Positions 8,450 to 16,837 are shown, numbered from the stretch's first letter. The stretch: 64,000 nucleotides of DNA from CAVQGZ01 sp963712175 (GCA_963712175.1 CAVQGZ010000004.1:930001-994000), one strand, 5' to 3'. The notes: generated by a model not told the origin, from the letters alone. Translations and numbers: made by a program.

Positions 8450-9348
8450 GAGCCCAGGCTCACCCGTACCGCGTCGAGCAGGCGGTTGACGGAGGCGTCC
8501 AACCCCCACCGGTCCGACAGCGCGACCAGCCGCTCGGGGTCGGCGACGTCGGGTGCCAAGGTGGTGTCCAGGTCGTGCGGAACAGGCACGTCCGTGCGCA
8601 CCGGAACCACGTCGGCCGCCGCGCGCAGGTACTCGACGTGCTCGAGCAGTGCCGAACGCCGCGGTAGGCCGACGGCTCCCGCCTCGACCGCCGCGATCAG
8701 CTCTGACATGCCGTGCACGTGGCCCAGGATGCCCGCTGCGGTCTTCTCACCGACTCCGGGGACCCCGGGCAGGCCGTCGCTGGGGTCGCCGCGCAGGATC
8801 GCCAGAGCGGCGTACTGGGCCGCGCCCACCCCGTAGCGCCGCCGGACGGCCGCGTCGTCGACGACCTCACGCCGGGCGACGCCGCGGGCGACGTAGAGCA
8901 CGCGGACCTCGCGGGCGTCGTCCACGACGGCGAACAGGTCACGGTCACCGGTGACCACGTCGGTCGGACCGGGCTCGCGAGCGGCGAGGGTGCCGATGAC
9001 ATCGTCCGCCTCGAACCCCTCGACCCCGAGCGTGGCGATGCCGATCGCGTCCAGGACCTCGAGCAGAGCCGGCACCTGGGCGACGAGTGCCGGCGGGACG
9101 TCCTCGGCTCCGCCGGGTCCCGCGACGCGGTGGGCCTTGTACGAGGGGATGGCCCGTACCCGGAAGGCTGGTCGCCAGTCGGCGTCCAGACAGCACACGA
9201 GGCGGCCCGGCCGACGGTCAGCGAGAAGTCGGGCGAGCATGTCCAGGAAGCCACGGATGGCGTTGGACGGGGTGCCGTCGGGCGCTCGCACGGACTCGGG
9301 CACGCCGTAGAAGGCGCGGAAGTACAGCGAGGCTGTATCGGTCAGCAT
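8434..9348 (-). CDS. 5'-3' exonuclease (PolA N-terminal domain-like)
   Basis: About 304 residues when started at the ATG at 9348 (MLTDTASLYFRAFYGVP). An in-frame GTG at 9360 or 9402 could also serve. The protein matches the stand-alone form of the DNA polymerase I 5' nuclease. It shows the metal-site run near the N-terminus, VEGFEADDVIGTLA, VTGDRDLFAVVDD, and the helix-3-turn-helix DGLPGVPGVGEKTAAGIL. It would remove 5' flaps or RNA primers. Its 3' end overlaps the convergent helY end by 16 bases. It is divergent from the M24 peptidase gene, sharing a short 56-base control region. Confidence 0.9.
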   Translation of the reverse strand: MLTDTASLYFRAFYGVPESVRAPDGTPSNAIRGFLDMLARLLADRRPGRLVCCLDADWRPAFRVRAIPSYKAHRVAGPGGAEDVPPALVAQVPALLEVLDAIGIATLGVEGFEADDVIGTLAAREPGPTDVVTGDRDLFAVVDDAREVRVLYVARGVARREVVDDAAVRRRYGVGAAQYAALAILRGDPSDGLPGVPGVGEKTAAGILGHVHGMSELIAAVEAGAVGLPRRSALLEHVEYLRAAADVVPVRTDVPVPHDLDTTLAPDVADPERLVALSDRWGLDASVNRLLDAVRVSLGSQGAS

Positions 9349-9390
9349 GAGCGGCGGCACGGAGCCGATGATGCCGCAGAGCTGCGAGGC

Positions 9391-9404
9391 TAGGCTGCAC
9401 AAGC
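9391..9404 (+). promoter_or_regulatory. -10 element for leaderless M24 peptidase gene
   Basis: TAGGCT at 9391-9396 fits the actinobacterial -10 consensus TANNNT. Only 8 bases separate it from the GTG at 9405, so transcription would start on or next to the start codon. No Shine-Dalgarno is present. Predicted from sequence only. Confidence 0.5.
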
Positions 9405-10505
9405 GTGGACGACACAGCCCTTGCCGGTCGACGAGGTCGGGTCCAGGCGGCCGCCGTCGCCGCCGGGGTGGACGCCGTGCTCGTCACCCCCGGTCCTGAC
9501 CTGCGCTACCTGACCGGGTACGACGCGACCCCCCTCGAACGCCTCACCTGCCTTCTGCTCCCCGCCCAAGGCTCGCCGCTGCTGGTCGTCCCGGAGCTGG
9601 AGCAGCCGGCCGCCGTGGCCACTGTCGGGACCGACCTGGCGATCCTGCCGTGGTCGGAGACAGACGACCCCGTGGACCTGTGCATCCGCCATCTCGGCGG
9701 ACGCGTGGGGCGGGTCGCCGTCGACGACCGGATGTGGGCCGAGAAGGTGCTGCGCTTCCGGGACGCGCTGCCCGGCTCGACGATCCTCGCAGCGGGAGGC
9801 CTGCTCACCGACCAGCGGATGCGCAAGGACGCCGCTGAGGTCGAGAACCTGGCGCTGGCCGGGGCGGCCATCGACGAGGTGCACTCTCGGATGGGGGAGT
9901 GGCTTCGACCTGGACGCACCGAACGCGAGGTCGCCCTCGCGATCGAGCGCGCCATCCTGGCATCCGGCCACGACCGGGTTGACTTCGTCATCGTGGCGTC
10001 AGGCCCCAACGGTGCGAGCCCGCACCACGCGCCGTCCCGGCGGATCATCACGCCCGGTGACACGGTGGTCGTGGACATCGGCGGCACGATGCCCAGCGGC
10101 TACTGCTCGGACAGCACTCGGACCTACGCGGTGGGGCGGCCCAGCGCGGCTGCGCTCGAGCAGTACGAGGTTCTGATGAACGCCCAGCAGCGCGCCATCG
10201 AGGCCGTGCGCCCGGGGGTGAGCGCCGAGTCGGTCGACGCTGCGGCTCGCGACGTCATCGACGCGGCCGGCCTTGGTCACCTGTTCGTCCACCGGACTGG
10301 CCACGGCATCGGCGTGGAGACCCACGAGCACCCGTACATCGTCACCGGGAACCGCCAGGTTCTCGAGGCGGGGATGGCGTTCTCGGTCGAGCCAGGCATC
10401 TACGACCCCGGGCGCCATGGTGCCCGAATCGAGGACATCGTCGTCGTGACCGACTCGGGTCGCCGACGGCTGAACAACCGTCCGCACGAGCTCGTGGTCC
10501 TGTGA
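9405..10505 (+). CDS. M24-family aminopeptidase (Xaa-Pro dipeptidase type)
   Basis: 366 residues from a GTG. The N-terminal 120 residues are the creatinase-like domain (DAVLVTPGPDLRYLTGYDAT). The C-terminal pita-bread domain carries the dimetal ligands: Asp in VVVDIGGTMPSGYCSDSTR, His in FVHRTGHGIGVETHEHPYI, and Glu residues in AFSVEPGIYDPGRHGARIED. It probably removes N-terminal residues next to proline in the cytoplasm. Substrate preference cannot be told from sequence. The start fits a leaderless transcript, because TAGGCT lies only 8 bases upstream. It is followed after 10 bases by an acyl-CoA dehydrogenase gene. Confidence 0.9.
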   Translation: MDDTALAGRRGRVQAAAVAAGVDAVLVTPGPDLRYLTGYDATPLERLTCLLLPAQGSPLLVVPELEQPAAVATVGTDLAILPWSETDDPVDLCIRHLGGRVGRVAVDDRMWAEKVLRFRDALPGSTILAAGGLLTDQRMRKDAAEVENLALAGAAIDEVHSRMGEWLRPGRTEREVALAIERAILASGHDRVDFVIVASGPNGASPHHAPSRRIITPGDTVVVDIGGTMPSGYCSDSTRTYAVGRPSAAALEQYEVLMNAQQRAIEAVRPGVSAESVDAAARDVIDAAGLGHLFVHRTGHGIGVETHEHPYIVTGNRQVLEAGMAFSVEPGIYDPGRHGARIEDIVVVTDSGRRRLNNRPHELVVL

Positions 10506-10515
10506 GGGCGGGTCG

Positions 10516-11661
10516 ATGAGAGCTGTGGCGCGGCACATGCCAACGGCCGAGGCCCAGGCGCTGCTCGAGCTCACTCGCGAGATCGCTCGGGACGAGCTCG
10601 CTCCCCGGGCGGCGCAGGCCGAGGCCGACTCCCGGTTCCCGACCGAGCAGGTGGCGCTGCTCGCTCGCACCGGTCTGCTCGGGCTGCCCTACCCCCAAGA
10701 GCTGGGGGGCGGCGGCCAGCCGTACGAGGTCTACCTCCAGGTGCTCGAGGAGGTCGCCTCCGCGTGGGGCACCGTGGCGCTCACGATGAGCGTGCACGGC
10801 CTCTCGTGCTACCCGGTGGCGCAGTACGGCACCGCCGAGCAGCGCCACCAGTGGTTACCACCGATGCTGGCCGGCCACCTGCTGGGCGCCTACTGCCTGT
10901 CAGAGCCACACGCCGGATCCGACGCCGCAGCGCTGTCCACGCGCGCGGAGAGGACAGACGGTGGCTACCGGCTGTCCGGGACGAAGGCCTGGATCACTCA
11001 TGGCGGTGTGGCCGACGTCTACAACGTGATGGCTCGCACCGCTGACACCGGCGCACGCGGCATCTCGTGCTTCGTGGTTCCGGCGGGCACCCACGGCCTC
11101 TCGTTCGCTGCCCCGGAGAAGAAGATGGGCTTCCGGGGCTCGCCGACGACCCAGGTGTTCCTGGACGACGTCGAGGTTGGAGAGCAGGCGAGGGTGGGGA
11201 GCGAGGGCGCGGGCTTCGGCATCGCCATGTCGGCGCTCGACTCCGGCCGCCTCGGCATCGCCGCCGTCGCCGTGGGGATCGCTCAGGCAGCCCTCGACGA
11301 GGCGGTCGAGTACGCCAAGGGGCGTACCGCGTTCGGACGGCCGGTCGTTGACTTCCAGGGCCTTCAGTTCGAGCTTGCCGACATGGCCGCGGGTATCGCT
11401 GCGGCTCGTGCCCTCTACCTCGACGCAGCCCGCCGCCGCGATCGGGGTGAGCCATTCAGCGTCGAGGCGGCGATGGCCAAGCTGGTGGCAACCGACACGG
11501 CGATGGCCGTGACCACAGGTGCCGTCGGAGTGCTGGGCGGCAACGGGTACGTGACGGACTACCCGGTGGAGCGCTACCTGCGCGAGGCCAAGGTCCTGCA
11601 GATCGTCGAGGGCACGAACCAGATCCAACGGCTTGTGATCGGACGGGCGCTGCGCTCGTGA
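10516..11661 (+). CDS. Acyl-CoA dehydrogenase
   Basis: 381 residues, the standard length of the FAD-dependent acyl-CoA dehydrogenase fold. Conserved stretches are AYCLSEPHAGSDAAALSTRA (substrate/FAD contact), LSGTKAWITHGG, RTAFGRPVVDFQGLQFELAD, and the catalytic-base segment QIVEGTNQIQRLVIGRAL, where the Glu before Gly is the base. It oxidises an acyl-CoA to the 2,3-enoyl-CoA and passes electrons to ETF, which is encoded at 37854-39625. Chain length is not predictable. It begins 10 bases after the M24 gene and its stop overlaps the GTG of the amidohydrolase, so the three genes are probably co-transcribed. Confidence 0.93.
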   Translation: MRAVARHMPTAEAQALLELTREIARDELAPRAAQAEADSRFPTEQVALLARTGLLGLPYPQELGGGGQPYEVYLQVLEEVASAWGTVALTMSVHGLSCYPVAQYGTAEQRHQWLPPMLAGHLLGAYCLSEPHAGSDAAALSTRAERTDGGYRLSGTKAWITHGGVADVYNVMARTADTGARGISCFVVPAGTHGLSFAAPEKKMGFRGSPTTQVFLDDVEVGEQARVGSEGAGFGIAMSALDSGRLGIAAVAVGIAQAALDEAVEYAKGRTAFGRPVVDFQGLQFELADMAAGIAAARALYLDAARRRDRGEPFSVEAAMAKLVATDTAMAVTTGAVGVLGGNGYVTDYPVERYLREAKVLQIVEGTNQIQRLVIGRALRS

Positions 11662-13424
11662 GCGGCTCGGCAGTCCTGCTGCGCGGCGGTGTCGTCTACT
11701 CACCGGCCGACCCCTTCGCCACGGCGATGGTCGTCGACGGCTCCTCGGTCGGCTGGGTCGGGTCAGAGGGCGCGGCTGACGCCGCGGTCGGACCAGGTGT
11801 CCGCACGGTCGACCTGGGTGGGGCCCTGGTCACCCCCGCGTTCGTCGATGCCCACGTCCACCTCACCGACACCGGTCTCGCAGACAGCGGGGTCGACCTC
11901 AGCAGTGCATCGCAGGCCCGCGACGTCCTCGACGCCGTGGCCGGCGCGGCTCGCTCCCGGCCAGGGCTACCGGTGCTCGGCCACGGCTGGGACGACACGA
12001 CCTGGCGGGTCGCCGGGCTGCCGACGCGCGCGGAGATCGATCGCGCAGCCGGGGGAGCGGCCGTCTACCTCGCCCGCGTGGACGTCCACTCCGCGCTCGT
12101 CTCGTCCGCCCTGCTCGACGCCGTGCCTGCGGCCCGTGACGCCGCCGGGTACGACCCCGTCGGGCCGGTGACTCGGCAAGCGCACCACCGTGCGCGGCGG
12201 GCATCGCGGGACATGCTCACCCCTGGCCAGCGCCGCACCCTGCAGGCCCAGGCCCTGCGCGCCGCGGCGACCCGGGGCATCGGGCAGGTGCACGAGATGG
12301 CAGCCTCCCACATCGCCGGCGCCGACGACCTCGCCCTGCTGCTGGACTGGTCCCGGGACGCGGACGTTCCCGAGGTCATCGGGTACTGGGCAGAGCTCGG
12401 AGGCATCGAGACCGCCCGGGCGCTCGGTGCTCGAGGCTGCGCCGGCGACCTCTGCATCGATGGCTCCCTGGGGTCGCACACCGCTGCGCTGCGCATCCCG
12501 TACGCCGACAACCCCGCGACGTCCGGTGCGCGCTACATCGAGCCTGCCGACGCTGCCGCGCACGTCATCGCCTGCACCGAGGCCGGGGTCCAGGCCGGGT
12601 TCCACTGCATCGGAGACGACGCCGTCGCCGTGGCAGTCGGGGCGATCGCGGCCGCGGCCGAGGAGTGCGGCCTCGCGGCCGTCCAGGCCGCCCGACATCG
12701 GCTCGAGCATGTGGAGATGGTCGAGCCGGCAGGTCTCGCCCAGATGGCCGAGCTCGGCGTGGTGGCCAGCGTCCAGCCAGCCTTCGACGCGGCATGGGGA
12801 GGGCGCAGCGGCATGTACGCGCAGCGCCTCGGCTCCCTGCGGTCGGAGCGGATGAACCCGTGGGCGGGCATGGCTCGTGCCGGCGTCACCCTCGCCTTCG
12901 GCTCCGACAGCCCCGTCACCCCACTCGACCCCTGGGGCGCCGTGCGGGCCGCAGCGACGCATCACACACCCGAGCACCGGATCACCGCTCGCGCAGCCTT
13001 CGCCGCTCACACGCGAGGCGGGTGGCGGGCGGCCGGGGTCGACGACGGCGGGGCCCTCGTGCCAGGCGCACCGGCCTCGTACGCCGTGTGGGACGTGCCG
13101 GGACAGCTGGTGGTGCAGGCGCCCGACGACCGCGTGGCGGCGTGGTCGACCGACCCTCGCTCGGGCGTGCCGGGCCTGCCCGAGATGGGCGACGGATCCG
13201 CCCGCCCGCGATGCCGTTCTACCGTCGTTCGAGGGCGGACCGTGTTCGACTCCGACACGCCGGACAGCCTGACACGCCGGTCCGACCTGGGTGGACGAAA
13301 CGGACCTCTTGACCGGGTTGACAGCACCCACCCGACACCGGTTTGTTACTCCCCAGTCACCTGTCGCTGCCGGTCGAGGCCGGCCTCGTCAGGGGTCAGC
13401 TCACGAGGCTCGCGCGCTCAGTAG
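11658..13424 (+). CDS. Amidohydrolase (YtcJ-like, amidohydrolase-3 family)
   Basis: 588-residue open frame from a GTG overlapping the preceding stop. Metal-binding motifs of the amidohydrolase superfamily are clear: FVDAHVHL near residue 68, FHCIGD near 318, RHRLEHVEM near 350, and the Asp in LAFGSDSPVTPLDPWG near 420. It hydrolyses an unknown C-N bond in the cytoplasm. Homology appears to end around TVVRGRTVFDSD (about nucleotide 13260). The last 55 residues are a Ser/Arg/Cys-rich tail that does not look like protein and overlaps a strong inverted repeat. The true end may be near 13270, with a small frame error, or the ORF may simply run on. Confidence 0.85.
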   Translation: MSGSAVLLRGGVVYSPADPFATAMVVDGSSVGWVGSEGAADAAVGPGVRTVDLGGALVTPAFVDAHVHLTDTGLADSGVDLSSASQARDVLDAVAGAARSRPGLPVLGHGWDDTTWRVAGLPTRAEIDRAAGGAAVYLARVDVHSALVSSALLDAVPAARDAAGYDPVGPVTRQAHHRARRASRDMLTPGQRRTLQAQALRAAATRGIGQVHEMAASHIAGADDLALLLDWSRDADVPEVIGYWAELGGIETARALGARGCAGDLCIDGSLGSHTAALRIPYADNPATSGARYIEPADAAAHVIACTEAGVQAGFHCIGDDAVAVAVGAIAAAAEECGLAAVQAARHRLEHVEMVEPAGLAQMAELGVVASVQPAFDAAWGGRSGMYAQRLGSLRSERMNPWAGMARAGVTLAFGSDSPVTPLDPWGAVRAAATHHTPEHRITARAAFAAHTRGGWRAAGVDDGGALVPGAPASYAVWDVPGQLVVQAPDDRVAAWSTDPRSGVPGLPEMGDGSARPRCRSTVVRGRTVFDSDTPDSLTRRSDLGGRNGPLDRVDSTHPTPVCYSPVTCRCRSRPASSGVSSRGSRAQ

Positions 13425-13472
13425 ACAACGGCATCGCTCCGCGGTGACGGCCCGAAGGGCGCGCGAGCCTCG
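13404..13472. repeat. 14-bp perfect inverted repeat upstream of lnt
   Basis: The arms 13404-13417 (CGAGGCTCGCGCGC) and 13459-13472 are exact reverse complements, separated by 41 bases. An RNA would form a stable long-loop hairpin. It straddles the doubtful tail of the amidohydrolase frame and ends 14 bases before the lnt -10 element. It could be a terminator for the upstream operon or a structured leader, and has no U-tract. Confidence 0.6.
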
Positions 13473-13486
13473 AACTGTTGTGAGGG

Positions 13487-13498
13487 TACGGTGCCGCG
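13487..13498 (+). promoter_or_regulatory. -10 element for leaderless lnt
   Basis: TACGGT at 13487-13492 matches TANNNT and is followed after 6 bases by the GTG of lnt. No Shine-Dalgarno is visible. A leaderless transcript is predicted. Confidence 0.5.
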
Positions 13499-15022
13499 GT
13501 GTCCTGGCCGATGCCCGTCCGCCTCCTCGTGGCCGCGTTGTCCGGCTGGGTTCTGTCCTTCGCCTTCGCACCGTACGACCTCTGGTGGCTGCTGCCGCCG
13601 GCTGTCGCCGGCCTGACGCTGGCGTGCACCCGGACCAGCGTGGGTCGTGCCGCGCTGGTCGGGCTTCTCGGCGGGGCGGCCTTCTTCGTCGCTCTGCTGG
13701 ACTGGCTCGACGTCATCGGTGTCGACGCATGGCTGGCGCTGGCGATGCTCCAAGCGCTCTTCTGGGCAGGGCTGGGCGCCGGCCTCGCCCTGGTCACGCG
13801 CCTGCCTGCCTGGCCGCTGTGGACCACCGGCGTCTGGGTCCTCGTCGAGACCCTGCGCTCCACGATCCCCTGGGGAGGGTTCCCCTGGGGCAGGTTGGCC
13901 CACGCCGCCGTCGACTCCCCGCTGGTCGGCTTCGTGCACCTCGCAGGGCTGCCGGGGCTCTCGGCTGCAGCCGCCGCCCTCGGGTCGCTGCTCGCGGCGG
14001 CGGTGCTGGCCGCGCAGCGAGGTGACGTGCGGCGAGCAGCAGTGGCCGTCGTGCTTCTCGTCCTCGCCCCAGCCACCGCTGCGCTGACGTCCGCGCTCGT
14101 GACGCCTCCCGAGCCGAGCGGAGAAGTGGTGGCCGCCGTCGTCCAGGGCAACGTCCCTCGCCTCGGATTCGACTTCCTGGGCCAGCGCGAGGCCGTGCTC
14201 ACCAACCACGTCGAGGCCACGGCCGGGCTGGCGCGCGACGTCGCAGCCGGGCGAACCCCCCAGCCGGACTTCGTGCTCTGGCCGGAGAACTCCAGCGACA
14301 TCGATCCGTTCCGCGACGCCGCAGTCGCGGAACGGATCGATGCTGTGGTGGCCGATGTCGGTGCGCCGACGCTGGTCGGCGTCCTGGTCGTCACCGAGGA
14401 CGGCGAGCAGGTCGAGAACACCGCGATCGTCTGGGACCCGGTCGACGGGCCGGGGGAGCGCTACGTCAAGCGCCATCCCGTGCCCTTCGGCGAGTACATC
14501 CCGGGTCGTGAGCTGCTCGCCCCGCTCATCGGGCGCCTCGACCGCGTGTCCCGCGACATGCGTCCCGGGACTGAGCCGGGGGTGCTGACGCTCGGACCGG
14601 CGACCGCCGGCGTTGTCATCTGCTTCGAGATCGCCTACGACGCCGAAGTCCACGACGCCGTGGTCGAGGGTGGCGAGGTTCTGGTCGTGCAGACGAACAA
14701 CGCCACCTACGGACGTACCGGGCAGCCCGAGCAGCAGTTCGCCATCTCCCGGTTGCGCGCGCTGGAGCACGGCAGGGACGTGCTCATCGCATCGACCAGC
14801 GGGATCAGCGCGATCATCCGGGCGGACGGGACGGTCGAGCAGCAAACCGAGGAGTTCACGCAGGCGGTTCTGGTCGACGAGGTCGCGTTGCGCGACCAGC
14901 TCACGTGGGCGACGAGGGTCGGACCGGCTGTCACGTGGCTGCTGGCCGGCCTCGGGGCCGTCGGTCTCGGGCTCGGAGGCCTCGCGGCCCGCCGGAGCAG
15001 ACTCGGCGAGGAGACGTCATGA
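13499..15022 (+). CDS. lnt: Apolipoprotein N-acyltransferase
   Basis: 507 residues from a GTG. The N-terminal 195 residues contain about six membrane helices, followed by the extracytoplasmic nitrilase domain. The catalytic Glu is in LWPENSSDIDPF, the Lys in YVKRHPVPFGEYIPGREL and the Cys in AGVVICFEIAYD, and a last membrane helix lies at about 475-495. Lnt adds the third acyl chain to lipoproteins, for instance the FKBP lipoprotein of this window. The next gene overlaps by 4 bases and encodes the polyprenol-phosphate mannose synthase. In M. tuberculosis these two are fused into one Ppm1 protein, whereas here they are separate, as in some other actinobacteria. Confidence 0.95.
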   Translation: MSWPMPVRLLVAALSGWVLSFAFAPYDLWWLLPPAVAGLTLACTRTSVGRAALVGLLGGAAFFVALLDWLDVIGVDAWLALAMLQALFWAGLGAGLALVTRLPAWPLWTTGVWVLVETLRSTIPWGGFPWGRLAHAAVDSPLVGFVHLAGLPGLSAAAAALGSLLAAAVLAAQRGDVRRAAVAVVLLVLAPATAALTSALVTPPEPSGEVVAAVVQGNVPRLGFDFLGQREAVLTNHVEATAGLARDVAAGRTPQPDFVLWPENSSDIDPFRDAAVAERIDAVVADVGAPTLVGVLVVTEDGEQVENTAIVWDPVDGPGERYVKRHPVPFGEYIPGRELLAPLIGRLDRVSRDMRPGTEPGVLTLGPATAGVVICFEIAYDAEVHDAVVEGGEVLVVQTNNATYGRTGQPEQQFAISRLRALEHGRDVLIASTSGISAIIRADGTVEQQTEEFTQAVLVDEVALRDQLTWATRVGPAVTWLLAGLGAVGLGLGGLAARRSRLGEETS

Positions 15023-15783
15023 CCGAGAAGCCACCCCGCGACTGGCCCACGCCGGTTCTCGTGGTGATCCCGACGTACAACGAGGCGCAGTCGCTGGCCG
15101 CGATCCTCGACCGGGTCCGGTCATCGGTTCCTGACGCCCACGTGCTCGTCGTGGACGACGGCTCACCGGACGGGACGGCCGAGATCGCCGCGGCCCGCTG
15201 CGCGGATGACGACGCCGTACACCTGCTGCGGCGCACGAGGAAGGAGGGGCTCGGGGCGGCCTACGTGGCTGGCTTCCAGTGGGGGATAGAGCGTCGGTAC
15301 GAGGTTCTGGTGGAGATGGATGCCGACGGCTCGCACGCGCCCGAGCAGCTGCCACGGCTGCTGGCACCGCTGCGATGGGCCGACGCGGTGATCGGCTCGC
15401 GCTACGTCGCCGGCGGTTCGGTGGTGAACTGGCCCGCCCACCGGTTGCTGCTCTCGCGAGGCGGGAACGCCTACACACGCCTGGCGGTGAGCCTGCCGGT
15501 GGCCGACGCGACTGCCGGCTACCGGGCCTACCGGCGCACAGCCCTGGAGTCCATCGGCTACACCGACGTCGAGTCGCAGGGGTACTGCTTCCAGGTCGAC
15601 ATGACGCGGAGGGCCGTGATGGCCGGCTTGACGGTCGTGGAGGTGCCGATCACGTTCACGGAGCGGTCGGTGGGGGAGAGCAAGATGAGCTCCGCCATCG
15701 TGCGTGAGGCCCTGTGGCGCGTGACGCAGTGGGGCGTCATCGACCGGTGGCGGGCCGTGCGGACGTGGCGGCCCACGACATGA
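15019..15783 (+). CDS. ppm1: Polyprenol monophosphomannose synthase
   Basis: 254 residues from the ATG at 15019, overlapping the lnt stop. Longer upstream starts would lie inside lnt. It is a GT2 glycosyltransferase of the dolichol-phosphate mannose synthase family. Visible motifs are LVVIPTYNEAQSL, VVDDGSPDGTAEIA (nucleotide-sugar binding), EMDADGSHAPEQLPRLL with the DxD metal site, GSRYVAGGSVVNWP, and FQVDMTRRAVMAGL near the C-terminus. It transfers mannose from GDP-mannose to polyprenyl phosphate on the inner membrane face, supplying protein O-mannosylation and lipoglycan synthesis. Lnt membrane segments probably anchor it. A strong hairpin follows its stop. Confidence 0.94.
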   Translation: MTEKPPRDWPTPVLVVIPTYNEAQSLAAILDRVRSSVPDAHVLVVDDGSPDGTAEIAAARCADDDAVHLLRRTRKEGLGAAYVAGFQWGIERRYEVLVEMDADGSHAPEQLPRLLAPLRWADAVIGSRYVAGGSVVNWPAHRLLLSRGGNAYTRLAVSLPVADATAGYRAYRRTALESIGYTDVESQGYCFQVDMTRRAVMAGLTVVEVPITFTERSVGESKMSSAIVREALWRVTQWGVIDRWRAVRTWRPTT

Positions 15784-15819
15784 CCGAGCCGCGCCGCCGG
15801 GGGGGACGACGCGGCTCGG
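15784..15819. terminator. Bidirectional hairpin between ppm1 and rbpA
   Basis: A perfect 10-bp stem, CCGAGCCGCG at 15784-15793 with its complement at 15810-15819, and a 16-base loop. It begins immediately after the ppm1 stop and lies 37 bases from the convergent rbpA stop. It has no U-tract, as is common for actinobacterial terminators. Confidence 0.75.
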
Positions 15820-15856
15820 CGCTCGCCGGGCAGCCAGGGGGGCGGCCGCCCGACGG

Positions 15857-16261
15857 TCAGGCAGTCTTGCGACCCCGGCGGGTCGGGACGGTGGGGGACA
15901 CGTGCGTGGTCAGGTCGGTGCCGGACAACGTACCGGCGCGCAGCAGGCTCAGGCGCTCCTGCAACAGCAGCTCGAGCTCGGCGACGCTGCGGCGCTCCAG
16001 GAGCATGTCCCAGTGGGTTCGAGCGGGCTTCGTGACCTTGCGGTCAGGCTGGGTGCCGTCGACGAGCAGCGACTCCGCACCGCACTTCGGGCACTCCCAC
16101 AGCGCGGGGATCTCGGCCTCGGTGGCAAACACGACGGATATCTCGTGCCCGTTCGGGCAGTCGTACTCGACGTTCTGACGCTCGGCGAGCACGACACCGC
16201 GCTCGTCCTCGTAGCTGACAGCCCCAAGACGGGAGCCTCGAAGCGTGGAACGCTCAGCCAT
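15857..16261 (-). CDS. rbpA: RNA polymerase-binding protein RbpA
   Basis: 134 residues. RbpA binds the beta subunit and sigma-2 region of group 1/2 sigma factors and stabilises the open complex. The N-terminal tail, with RGSRLGAVSYEDERGV, is followed by the core domain with the zinc-site residues in YDCPNGHEI and WECPKCGAESLL. The sigma-interaction domain comes next (ARTHWDMLLERRSVAELELLLQERLSLLR). The C-terminus is slightly extended and basic (VPTRRGRKTA). A GAGGAGGA-like ribosome site precedes the ATG. The gene has a SigR/SigH-type promoter at 16319-16344, in line with rbpA being in the oxidative-stress regulon in Streptomyces. Confidence 0.96.
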   Translation of the reverse strand: MAERSTLRGSRLGAVSYEDERGVVLAERQNVEYDCPNGHEISVVFATEAEIPALWECPKCGAESLLVDGTQPDRKVTKPARTHWDMLLERRSVAELELLLQERLSLLRAGTLSGTDLTTHVSPTVPTRRGRKTA

Positions 16262-16318
16262 GGTGACGACTCATCCTCCTCATGCCACCCCTGCAGGGCG
16301 GCGCGTGACACGATGGGT

Positions 16319-16344
16319 AACGAACACAGAGTGCCCGTTGTTCC
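16319..16344 (-). promoter_or_regulatory. SigR/SigH-type ECF promoter of rbpA
   Basis: On the minus strand GGAAC (16344-16340) is followed by exactly 18 bases and GTT (16321-16319). This fits GGAAY-N18-GTT, recognised by the SigR/SigH/SigE group. Transcription would start near 16310, leaving a leader of about 50 bases with a ribosome site. Inferred from sequence and from the known SigR control of rbpA in Streptomyces. Confidence 0.65.
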
Positions 16345-16374
16345 GCGACGACAAACATTCGTCGAGGAACAACG
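16336..16374. repeat. Near-perfect inverted repeat overlapping the rbpA -35
   Basis: GTTGTTCC (16337-16344) and GGAACAAC (16366-16373) pair, then a mismatch, then CGACGA with TCGTCG around a 7-base loop (16352-16358). An outer C-G pair closes it. The left arm contains the -35 of the rbpA promoter. It may be an operator or a cruciform between the divergent genes. Confidence 0.6.
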
Positions 16375-16408
16375 CCCGGCGGCGTGAGCCAGAAGGAGGA
16401 TCGTCTCG

Positions 16409-16837
16409 ATGTCTGTGGACCCGGTACCTGCTGGGCCATCCGCGGCGCTACGCGCCAGTGTAGCGGGGTTGGCAGCCCTCCGGCTCGGCATCGGCGGCTG
16501 GGCAGCCCTGCGACCCCGCCAGGTAGCTGAGAGCGTCGGGGTCGCACCCGAGCAACGTGAGGCAGCCGTTCCCTACGTGCGTGCGCTGGCGGCGCGTGAG
16601 CTCTTGCTCGCGGTCGGTACCTTCATGGCCTACCGGCGCGGTCGCTCCGGCGCCGGCTGGGTCGCGGCCATTGCCGCATCAGACGCCTTCGACGCCCTCG
16701 TCTACGAGCTTCTCGCCGAGCTGGGCACGCTCGACGCGGCCAAGGCCCACCGGTCAACCGTGTTCGCCATGTCCGGTGCCGTGCCCGAGGCCGTCACCGC
16801 GATTGCCCTCATGCGGGCCGGCCGGTCAGACGACTGA
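16409..16837 (+). CDS. Small membrane protein of unknown function
   Basis: 142 residues, not recognised with certainty (possibly DUF4267-like). An AGAAGGAGG ribosome site precedes the ATG at 16409. Hydrophobic segments occur at about residues 12-32, 58-76, 84-102 and 115-135 (ALAARELLLAVGTFMAYRRG, GWVAAIAASDAFDALVYELL), suggesting a four-helix membrane protein. It is divergent from rbpA and its end overlaps the end of the convergent MFS gene by 12 bases. No catalytic motif is visible, so no function is assigned. Confidence 0.7.
   Translation: MSVDPVPAGPSAALRASVAGLAALRLGIGGWAALRPRQVAESVGVAPEQREAAVPYVRALAARELLLAVGTFMAYRRGRSGAGWVAAIAASDAFDALVYELLAELGTLDAAKAHRSTVFAMSGAVPEAVTAIALMRAGRSDD

Noticed and set aside
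15820..15856. Second hairpin in CGGGC...GCCCG before the rbpA stop
   Set aside because: Only a 5-bp stem with a G-rich loop, much weaker than the adjacent 10-bp hairpin, and likely chance in GC-rich DNA.
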